Positions 24,117-29,823 of a stretch of DNA of 29,823 nt are shown piece after piece. Under the pieces are notes generated by a model. It searched no databases, was not told the origin of the DNA, and saw only the letters and a program-made list of their open reading frames with translations. Origin of the DNA: S010-17 sp036478895 (lineage in GTDB: Bacteria > Bacteroidota > Bacteroidia > Flavobacteriales > Flavobacteriaceae). The DNA lies in NCBI GenBank assembly GCA_036478895.1, contig JAZGEV010000132.1, positions 1 through 29,823 of the forward strand. The letters are read 5' to 3'. The position numbers and the translations under genes are program-made. The stretch's first letter is position 1. Every line of letters begins with the position of its first letter.

Positions 24117-24503
24117 ATGAGTGAAGATAGAGGATATGTAGAACAAGAGGAGATTTTTTCTCAAACTATGCGTGCAGGAAGACGCACCTATTTTTTTGAT
24201 GTTAGAGAGACCAAAGCTGGTGATTATTACTTAACAGTAACAGAAAGTAAGAAGTTTTCTAATGATGACGGTTCATTCCATTTTAAAAAACACAAAATTT
24301 ATCTTTATAAAGAAGATTTTGCCGAGTTTAACGCAAGTTTAAATAGAGCTACAGATTTTATTTTAAAAGAAAAAGGAGATGAAGTAATTTCTGAACGTCA
24401 CCAAAAAGATTATGTTAAGCCAACAAGTGATGAAGTTGCACCAGATAGTATTGATGATGCAAATCCAGATAATTTTACGGATATTTCATTCGACGATATA
24501 TAA
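24117..24503 (+). CDS. PUR-alpha-like nucleic acid-binding protein (DUF3276)
   Basis: This is a 128-residue cytoplasmic protein with a PUR domain at about 8-90: EIFSQTMRAGRRTYFFDVRE and YYLTVTESKKF alternate with the amphipathic helix of the repeat (YLYKEDFAEFNASLNRATDF). PUR proteins bind single-stranded DNA and RNA, and bacterial DUF3276 members are widespread in Bacteroidota. The last 40 residues are acidic and probably disordered (DEVAPDSIDDANPDNF). The gene has its own promoter (24064-24094) and terminator, so it is monocistronic and likely well expressed. The physiological target is unknown. Confidence 0.9.
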   Translation: MSEDRGYVEQEEIFSQTMRAGRRTYFFDVRETKAGDYYLTVTESKKFSNDDGSFHFKKHKIYLYKEDFAEFNASLNRATDFILKEKGDEVISERHQKDYVKPTSDEVAPDSIDDANPDNFTDISFDDI

Positions 24504-24517
24504 ATTACATATAAAAA

Positions 24518-24545
24518 AAAATCGCCTAAAAGGCGATTTTTTTTA
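24518..24545. terminator. Bidirectional terminator between the PUR-family gene and folD
   Basis: AAAATCGCC pairs with GGCGATTTT around TAAAA, with As before and Ts after, in the convergent gap. The T tract overlaps the stop codon of folD (24543-24545). Confidence 0.9.
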
Positions 24546-25415
24546 TTTTCTTTGAGAAGCTATTAATGTGTTTTGTAATAACATGGCTATAGTCATTGGG
24601 CCAACGCCTCCAGGAACAGGCGTTATAAATGAGGCTTTTTTGCTTACTTCAGCAAAATCTACATCACCAGCCAATCTATAACCTCTTTTTCTAGTATCAT
24701 CTTTAACACGTGTGATGCCTACATCAATAATAGTAACACCATCTTTTACCATATCACCTTTTAAAAATTCTGGAATACCAATGGCAGCTATAATAATATC
24801 TGCTTTTCTTGTGATTTCAGCTAAATTTTGTGTACGACTATGAGCTAAAGTAACCGTTGCATTCCCAGCTTTACGTTTCTGACTCATTAATATACTCATT
24901 GGTCGACCAACAATATGGCTACGTCCTAAAACAACCACATTTTTACCAGACGTTTCAATTTCGTAACGTTCTAATAATTGCATAATTCCAAATGGCGTAG
25001 CTGGTAAGTAACAAGGTAAATCTAAAGTCATTCTACCAACATTAGTTGGATGGAAGCCATCCACATCTTTATCGGGATTTACCAACATAAGGACTTTTTG
25101 TTCGTCTATTTGTTTTGGTAAAGGTAATTGTACAATAAAACCATCAATATCTGCATCCTTGTTTAAAAGTTCAATTTCGTGTAATAATTGTTCTTCGGTT
25201 GTATCTGCGGGTAAATCTATTAAAGTTGAATTGAAACCAACCAATTCACAAGCTTTAACTTTACTATTTACGTAAGTCATACTTGCACCATCTGTACCAA
25301 CTAATATAGCTGCTAGATGTGGTGTTTTTCCACCTTTTTTTTTGATATTAGCTACTGCTTTTGCAATTTCTTGTTTAATATCATTGGAAGTTTTTTTTCC
25401 GTCTAGTAATTGCAT
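24543..25415 (-). CDS. folD: Bifunctional methylenetetrahydrofolate dehydrogenase / methenyltetrahydrofolate cyclohydrolase
   Basis: FolD interconverts 5,10-methylene-, 5,10-methenyl- and 10-formyl-tetrahydrofolate. At 290 residues it has the usual two domains. The catalytic Y48 and K52 lie in MTYVNSKVKACELVG. The folate-side VQLPLPKQIDEQKVL and the Rossmann NADP loop VVLGRSHIVGRP follow in order, ending with PVPGGVGPMTIAMLL. It lies 61 bases downstream of ffh on the same strand and has no convincing promoter of its own, so it is probably cotranscribed with ffh. It supplies one-carbon units to the same pool fed by gcvT at 16466-17551. Confidence 0.97.
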   Translation of the reverse strand: MQLLDGKKTSNDIKQEIAKAVANIKKKGGKTPHLAAILVGTDGASMTYVNSKVKACELVGFNSTLIDLPADTTEEQLLHEIELLNKDADIDGFIVQLPLPKQIDEQKVLMLVNPDKDVDGFHPTNVGRMTLDLPCYLPATPFGIMQLLERYEIETSGKNVVVLGRSHIVGRPMSILMSQKRKAGNATVTLAHSRTQNLAEITRKADIIIAAIGIPEFLKGDMVKDGVTIIDVGITRVKDDTRKRGYRLAGDVDFAEVSKKASFITPVPGGVGPMTIAMLLQNTLIASQRK

Positions 25416-25476
25416 ATTGTTGATTGTTTAACGATTAAAAAGTAATTAATCATTTTCATTATTAATCTGACCACTA

Positions 25477-26796
25477 CTATTTCATCCCTTGCATCATGCG
25501 TTTTCCGCCGCCACCTTGCATCATTTTCATCATTTTACTCATTTGCGTGAATTGTTTAAGTAACTGATTAACTTCTTGTACCGAAGTACCAGAACCTTTC
25601 GCAATTCTCTTTTTTCTTGATGTGTTTATCAACGTTGGTTTTGTACGCTCTTGTATTGTCATAGAATAGATAATTGCTTCGATACCTTTAAAAGCATCGT
25701 CATCAATATCTACATCTTTCATTGCTTTTCCAGCACCGGGAATCATACCAATAAGGTCTTTCATATTCCCCATTTTTTTAATCTGCTGTATTTGCTTTAA
25801 AAAATCATCAAAACCAAATTGATTTTTGGCAATTTTTTTCTGAATTTTACGTGCTTCTTCTTCATCGTATTGTTCTTGAGCTCTTTCAACTAAAGAAATA
25901 ACATCTCCCATTCCAAGAATACGATCTGCCATTCTATCTGGATGGAAAACATCAATAGCTTCCATTTTTTCACCAGTACCAATAAATTTAATTGGTTTAT
26001 TCACAACCGACTTTATCGATAAAGCAGCTCCACCACGTGTGTCACCATCTAATTTTGTAAGAATAACTCCATCAAAATTAAGAATATCATTAAAAGCTTT
26101 TGCCGTATTTACAGCATCTTGTCCAGTCATTGCATCAACAACAAATAATGTTTCTTGTGGCTGAATGGCTTTGTGAATGTCAGATATTTCGGACATCATT
26201 ACTTCATCAACAGCCAAACGACCAGCCGTATCAATAATCACCACATTTTTACTATTAGCTTTGGCATGTTTTATAGCATTCAGTGAAATATCAACAGGGT
26301 TTTTATTATCGGGTTCAGCATAAACTTCCACACCAATTTGATCACCAACTACTTGTAATTGATTTATTGCTGCTGGTCTATAAACATCACAACCTACTAA
26401 TAAGACATTCTTTGCTTTTTTAGTTTTTAAAAAATTGGCTAATTTACCTGAAAACGTTGTTTTACCCGATCCTTGTAAACCTGACATTAATATAATACTT
26501 GGCGAACCTTTTAAATTAATACCAACAGTTTCGCCACCCATTAATTCGGTCAACTCATCTTTAACAAGTTTCACCATTAATTGCCCTGGATTTAATGTTG
26601 TCAAAACATCTTGTCCAATAGCTTTGGTTTGAACTCGTTTTGTGAACTCTTTGGCTATCTTAAAATTAACATCGGCATCTAGTAAAGCTCTTCTAACTTC
26701 TTTTAAAGTCTCAGCAACATTTATTTCTGTAATTTTTCCGTGTCCTTTTAAAACATGAAAGGCTTTGTCTAGTTTTTCACTTAAATTATTAAACAT
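25477..26796 (-). CDS. ffh: Signal recognition particle protein Ffh
   Basis: This is the SRP54 GTPase, 439 residues, which binds signal sequences of nascent inner-membrane proteins and, with SRP RNA and FtsY, delivers the ribosome to the translocon or YidC. An N-domain (about 1-88) precedes the G domain with P-loop GLQGSGKT (106-113), the DTAGRLAVDE motif, TKLDGDTRGGAALS and GTGEKMEAIDVF. The M domain (about 300-439) ends in a methionine-rich tail (MSKMMKMMQGGGGKRMM). The overall length is normal. The -33/-7 pair upstream on the minus strand is listed separately. Confidence 0.97.
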   Translation of the reverse strand: MFNNLSEKLDKAFHVLKGHGKITEINVAETLKEVRRALLDADVNFKIAKEFTKRVQTKAIGQDVLTTLNPGQLMVKLVKDELTELMGGETVGINLKGSPSIILMSGLQGSGKTTFSGKLANFLKTKKAKNVLLVGCDVYRPAAINQLQVVGDQIGVEVYAEPDNKNPVDISLNAIKHAKANSKNVVIIDTAGRLAVDEVMMSEISDIHKAIQPQETLFVVDAMTGQDAVNTAKAFNDILNFDGVILTKLDGDTRGGAALSIKSVVNKPIKFIGTGEKMEAIDVFHPDRMADRILGMGDVISLVERAQEQYDEEEARKIQKKIAKNQFGFDDFLKQIQQIKKMGNMKDLIGMIPGAGKAMKDVDIDDDAFKGIEAIIYSMTIQERTKPTLINTSRKKRIAKGSGTSVQEVNQLLKQFTQMSKMMKMMQGGGGKRMMQGMK

Positions 26797-26816
26797 AGTA
26801 GGTATTTATATTTCTG

Positions 26817-26848
26817 CAAAGGTAATAGAAGAATCCTCAAATAACAAA
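26817..26848 (-). promoter_or_regulatory. Bacteroidota-type promoter of ffh
   Basis: On the minus strand TTTG (26848-26845) and TACCTTTG (26824-26817) are separated by 20 bases, a full match to the TTTG-N20-TAnnTTTG pattern. The -7 box is 20 bases before the ffh ATG at 26796. Confidence 0.65.
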
Positions 26849-26905
26849 TAATAGATTCTAAAAAATAATTAGATGTTATTTTACTAAAAACTCCTTTTTT
26901 AGTTA

Positions 26906-26913
26906 TAGTTTTG
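26906..26913 (+). promoter_or_regulatory. Putative -7 box of the LEA-like repeat gene
   Basis: TAGTTTTG fits TAnnTTTG and gives a leader of about 20-25 bases before the ATG at 26944. No clear -33 element is seen. Confidence 0.45.
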
Positions 26914-26943
26914 CAGTTCACTTAATTAAAAAAAAATATTATT

Positions 26944-27429
26944 ATGGGACTATTTGATCGTTTATTTAGAAAAGCAAAAGATATTGCAGAAGAGGCAATA
27001 GAAGTTGGGAAACACATAGCAGATAATGCTGGAGAAATAGCTAGTGATTTAGCAGATAAAGCTAAAGAAGTTGGTGAAGATATTTTGGAAAAAGGAAAGG
27101 ATGTAGCAGATGTTGTGGCTGAAAAGGGTAAGGATTTTGTAGATAAAGCTCCAGAAATGGCTAAGGATTTTGCTGAAAAAGCAAAAGAAGTTGGTGGTGA
27201 TATTTTGGAAAAAGGAAAAGAGGTAGCAGAAAGTGCAGTTGAGAAAGGAAAAGAATTTGTAGATAATGCACCAGAGATGGCAAAAGACTTTACAGATAAA
27301 GCTAAAGAAATTAGCGGAGATATAATGGAGAAAGGAAAAGATTTAGCAAACGACGCTGTTAAATTATCCGAAGATGCTGTTGCAAAAGCAAAAGATGCTT
27401 TACAAAACAAATCTGAAGAAGAGGAATAA
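26944..27429 (+). CDS. LEA-like amphipathic repeat protein
   Basis: This protein has 161 residues and no recognised enzyme motif. After a short start (MGLFDRLFRKAKDIAEEAIE), three tandem 40-residue units cover residues 35-74, 75-114 and 115 to about 148. Each begins D(L/F)(A/T)(D/E)KAKE and contains DI(L/M)EKGK, and the first two end FVD(K/N)APEMAK. At the DNA level the unit is 120 bases (27046-27165, 27166-27285, 27286 on). Composition is almost entirely Ala, Lys, Glu, Asp, Val and Gly with no Cys, Trp or Pro-rich segments, which suits a continuous amphipathic helix. This is the character of group 3 LEA and YtxH/apolipoprotein-like stress proteins; a desiccation, cold or membrane-surface role is inference. 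It has its own promoter box and terminator. Confidence 0.8.
   Translation: MGLFDRLFRKAKDIAEEAIEVGKHIADNAGEIASDLADKAKEVGEDILEKGKDVADVVAEKGKDFVDKAPEMAKDFAEKAKEVGGDILEKGKEVAESAVEKGKEFVDNAPEMAKDFTDKAKEISGDIMEKGKDLANDAVKLSEDAVAKAKDALQNKSEEEE
27046..27390 (+). repeat. In-frame 120-bp tandem repeat, three units
   Basis: Two full 120-base units and a diverged third unit lie inside the LEA-like gene. They encode 40-residue blocks that stay in frame, which implies growth by internal duplication followed by divergence of the third unit. Confidence 0.8.
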
Positions 27430-27498
27430 ATTCTTTATTAAATTATATTGATGTAAGAATTGCTCTTTTTAAAAGAGATTAAACAATATATTGTAAAA

Positions 27499-27527
27499 CC
27501 TCAAGAAATTTTTCTTGAGGTTTTTTT
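27499..27527 (+). terminator. Terminator of the LEA-like gene
   Basis: CCTCAAGAAA (27499-27508) pairs perfectly with TTTCTTGAGG (27511-27520) and is followed by seven Ts. The second MITE-like element begins directly after it at 27531. Confidence 0.9.
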
Positions 27528-27530
27528 ATA

Positions 27531-27729
27531 GGGCAAACTCACACTTAAATAAAAAGGAGCTGTTTTTTTATAGGAAATCATATTATTTGTAGAAACTGTA
27601 ATTAAAATCAAATGTCATTCCTGCGAAAGTAGGAATCTATTAGAATTATAATATGGATTCCTGCTTTCGCTATGCCTTTGGCTTAGTTGCAACAGGAATG
27701 ATAATAAAATTAAAAGTATGAGTTTGCCC
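27531..27729. mobile_element. MITE-like element, copy 2, flanked by TA
   Basis: This 199-nt non-coding element has perfect 11-bp terminal inverted repeats: GGGCAAACTCA (27531-27541) and TGAGTTTGCCC (27719-27729). It is bordered by TA on both sides (27529-27530 and 27730-27731), the pattern left by IS630/Tc1-mariner-type transposition. It is in the same orientation as copy 1 and aligns with it throughout, apart from substitutions, a one-base deletion and a 23-nt insertion (27671-27693) in the right REP-like arm. It occupies most of the gap (27430-27797) between the repeat gene's terminator and the mtaB promoter; the rest of the gap holds those two elements only. Confidence 0.8.
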
Positions 27730-27772
27730 TAGTTTTTTTTGTTAAACAATTAATAGATTAAACATTTTAGTC

Positions 27773-27780
27773 TAAATTTG
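27773..27780 (+). promoter_or_regulatory. Putative -7 box of mtaB
   Basis: TAAATTTG matches TAnnTTTG and lies 17 bases before the ATG at 27798. The -33 region is poor. Confidence 0.5.
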
Positions 27781-27797
27781 CACATTATTTTAAACCA

Positions 27798-29114
27798 ATG
27801 AATTCAACTAAAAAAGTAGCTTTTTATACCTTGGGATGTAAGCTGAATTTTTCAGAAACATCAACAATTGCACGAAGTTTTGAAAAAGAAAATTTTGAGC
27901 GTATCGATTTTAATAAAAAAGCAGATGTGTATGTAATTAATACCTGTTCTGTTACCGAAAATGCGGATAAACGTTTTAAAACGATTGTAAAAAATGCTTT
28001 AAAACAAAACGACGATGCTTTTATAATAGCCATTGGTTGTTATGCACAGTTGAAACCAGAAGCTTTAGCTGATGTGAATGGTGTGGATTTAGTTTTGGGT
28101 GCTACCGAAAAATTTAACGTAACGGCATACATAAATGATCTTACCAAAAATGATATTAGCGAGATTCATTCTTGCGATATAGTAGAGGCAAATTCTTATG
28201 AGAGCTCATTTTCATTTGGCGATAGAACACGTGCATTTTTAAAAGTTCAAGACGGTTGTGATTATAAGTGTACTTATTGTACAATCCCTTTGGCTCGTGG
28301 AATTTCACGTAGTGATACGGTTGAAAATGTATTAAAAAATGCTAAAGAAATATCCAATAAAGGCATCAAGGAAATTGTTTTAACAGGTGTAAATATAGGC
28401 GATTATGGAAAAGGCGAATTTGGCAATAAAAAACACGAACATACTTTTTTAGAATTGGTAGAGCAATTGGATACTGTAAAAGGGATTCATCGCATTAGAA
28501 TTTCATCAATAGAGCCTAATTTATTAAAAGATAAAACCATTAAATTTGTTGCAAATTCAGTCAGTTTTGTACCTCATTTTCATATGCCTCTGCAAAGTGG
28601 AAGCGATGTTTTGTTAAAAAAAATGAAACGTCGTTATCTTAGAGAAACCTATACAGATAGAGTAATAGCTATTAAAAACGACATGCCAAATGCGTGTATT
28701 GGTGTTGATGTTATTGTTGGTTTTCCTGGTGAAACCGATGAAATTTTCTTAGAAACATATAATTACCTTAATGACATGGATATTTCATATTTACATGTAT
28801 TTACGTATTCAGAACGACCAAATACAGAAGCTGTAGAGATGGAAGGCATTGTGCCAATAAATGTGCGAAAAAAACGAAGTAAAATGTTACGAGGTTTATC
28901 GGTAAAAAAACGAAGAGCATTCTATGAAACTCAGATTGGCAATGAATTAACAGCATTATTCGAAAATGAAAATAAAGAAGGTTACATATATGGATTTACC
29001 GAGAATTACGTCAAAGTAAAAACACATTGGAATCCAAATTTAGTCAATACGTTAAAAAAAGTGAAATTAACCGATATTGATGATGATGGTTTGGTACGTG
29101 TTACTTTTTGCTAA
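27798..29114 (+). CDS. mtaB: tRNA t6A37 methylthiotransferase MtaB
   Basis: This radical SAM enzyme of 438 residues adds a methylthio group to t6A37 of ANN-decoding tRNAs (ms2t6A). The N-terminal UPF0004 domain supplies cluster cysteines C14 (TLGCKLN), C50 (INTCSVTE) and C81 (AIGCYAQ). The radical SAM cluster is C154, C158 and C161 in GCDYKCTYCTIPLARG. A TRAM-type C-terminal segment covers about 373-437. TLGCKLNFSETS separates it from MiaB (which has GCxMN) and points to MtaB rather than RimO. It has its own promoter box. A lipoprotein gene follows 61 bases later on the same strand and may be cotranscribed. Confidence 0.93.
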   Translation: MNSTKKVAFYTLGCKLNFSETSTIARSFEKENFERIDFNKKADVYVINTCSVTENADKRFKTIVKNALKQNDDAFIIAIGCYAQLKPEALADVNGVDLVLGATEKFNVTAYINDLTKNDISEIHSCDIVEANSYESSFSFGDRTRAFLKVQDGCDYKCTYCTIPLARGISRSDTVENVLKNAKEISNKGIKEIVLTGVNIGDYGKGEFGNKKHEHTFLELVEQLDTVKGIHRIRISSIEPNLLKDKTIKFVANSVSFVPHFHMPLQSGSDVLLKKMKRRYLRETYTDRVIAIKNDMPNACIGVDVIVGFPGETDEIFLETYNYLNDMDISYLHVFTYSERPNTEAVEMEGIVPINVRKKRSKMLRGLSVKKRRAFYETQIGNELTALFENENKEGYIYGFTENYVKVKTHWNPNLVNTLKKVKLTDIDDDGLVRVTFC

Positions 29115-29175
29115 AGTAAATTTCATAACTGTTGTAGGTATATTGCAATGAAACTATTGAAAATAAAATAAAATC

Positions 29176-29823
29176 ATGATGAAATATTTCCTTTATATAT
29201 TCTTACTATTAATGTTGTTTTCTTGTAAAAAAGAAACTAGAGAAATCAATGTTGATGATAATCCTTTTAGCCAGTCCAAAACTAAAAATCAAATACACTA
29301 TGCTTCTGGTTTTGAACTCAAACAACATAAAGGTTATAAGCGTTTAATTGTAAATTCTCCTTATCCAGATGCTATAAAACCAATACACTATATTTTATTA
29401 GAAGATAAAAATATTTTAGCATACACTGATTTTCTTGAGGTGAAAATAATTAATATTCCCATTAAAAATATTGTGGTGACTTCAACAACTCACATCCCAA
29501 TGTTGGAATTGCTTAGCGAAGAAAATGCATTAGTAGGATTTCCTAATACAAAATATATTTCTTCGCCAAAAACAAGACAACGTATTAATAATAAAAAAGT
29601 TCAAGAACTTGGAAAAGAACAAAATATTAATACAGAATTATTACTTGATTTGAAACCAGATTTAGTTGTTGGTTTTTCTTTGAATAGTAATAATAAAATG
29701 TTTTCTAATATTGAAAAATCTGGAATTCCGGTACTTTTAAATGGAGATTGGTTGGAAAAAACACCTTTAGGAAGAGCCGAATGGATAAAGTTATTTGGCG
29801 CATTGTTTAATAAAGATAAACTA
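29176..29823 (+). CDS. Lipoprotein substrate-binding protein of an iron/cobalamin-type ABC transporter (partial)
   Basis: The open frame runs from ATG 29176 (or the adjacent ATG 29179) to the right edge, giving 216 residues without a stop. It begins MMKYFLYIFLLLMLFSCKKE; the lipobox LFSC marks a lipidated cysteine at residue 17, so the protein is anchored to a membrane. Features typical of BtuF/FepB-type binding proteins are TSTTHIPMLELLSEENALVG (first-lobe entry), ELLLDLKPDLVVG and GIPVLLNGDW, then the linker-helix start LGRAEWIKLFGALF. The ligand (a siderophore, heme or cobalamin) cannot be told. The permease and ATPase genes would be expected outside the window. The C-terminal lobe is missing because of the window edge. 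Confidence 0.85.
   Translation, partial: MMKYFLYIFLLLMLFSCKKETREINVDDNPFSQSKTKNQIHYASGFELKQHKGYKRLIVNSPYPDAIKPIHYILLEDKNILAYTDFLEVKIINIPIKNIVVTSTTHIPMLELLSEENALVGFPNTKYISSPKTRQRINNKKVQELGKEQNINTELLLDLKPDLVVGFSLNSNNKMFSNIEKSGIPVLLNGDWLEKTPLGRAEWIKLFGALFNKDKL

Noticed and set aside
26922..27410. Full-length open frame antisense to the LEA-like gene (Ser/Phe/Ala-rich).
   Set aside because: It mirrors the Lys/Glu/Ala codons of the repeat gene, has no plausible start context or known motif, and the plus-strand gene has a promoter box, terminator and in-frame repeats. The openness follows from codon composition.

Overview
The window is AT-rich chromosomal DNA of a flavobacterium (Bacteroidota, most likely a marine Flavobacteriaceae). 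Four things support this. One gene encodes a subtilase with a type IX secretion (Por) C-terminal tail. There is an exosortase F pair next to rnhB. Several intergenic regions carry Bacteroidota-type -7 promoter boxes (TAnnTTTG). The family content (DUF3276/PUR, DUF2007, DUF2807) is typical of the phylum. Shine-Dalgarno sequences are absent. Most of the window is core housekeeping sequence; no phage, plasmid, CRISPR or complete insertion sequence was seen.

Layout. 1-87: 5' end of smpB (minus). 219-3597: a two-gene M16 zinc-peptidase operon ending in a bidirectional terminator. 3654-4862: a minus-strand multi-span membrane protein with intramembrane histidines, divergent from the operon xrtF / exosortase F-associated protein / rnhB (4931-6512). 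6618-9175: minus-strand uvrB plus a left-handed beta-helix acyltransferase gene. 9357-10102: two small envelope genes, one a 51-residue lipoprotein. 10178-13591: minus-strand operon of a secreted subtilase, a nitronate monooxygenase-like flavoprotein and a DUF2807 protein. 13681-18957: a tight plus-strand operon thrB-GNAT-thrC-gcvT-rmuC. 18979-19536: yqgE/algH (minus). 19895-21826: yidC with a very strong terminator. 21920-22282: a cluster of degenerate ~92-100-nt direct repeats ending in a 24-bp hairpin just 3' of a tRNA-Arg(ACG) gene. 22347-27429: DUF2007, nth, bcp, a PUR-family gene, folD, ffh and an LEA-like repeat protein. 27798-29114: mtaB. 29176 to the end: start of a lipoprotein binding protein of an iron/B12-type ABC transporter.

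The genes fall into recognisable processes: threonine and one-carbon metabolism (thrB, thrC, gcvT, folD), membrane protein biogenesis (ffh, yidC), DNA repair (uvrB, nth, rnhB, rmuC), tRNA modification (mtaB) and trans-translation (smpB). Secretion and cell-surface processing are represented by exosortase F, the T9SS-tailed subtilase and the M16 pair.

The least explained sequences are non-coding. Two copies (22655-22831 and 27531-27729) belong to a short MITE-like element with 11-bp terminal inverted repeats and an internal pair of REP-like palindromes; one copy is flanked by TA and carries a 23-nt insertion. The other is the repeat/hairpin array beside tRNA-Arg. No clearly undescribed multi-gene system was found. 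The best leads are the MITE/REP family, the tRNA-linked repeats, the exosortase F locus and the 40-residue-repeat protein.
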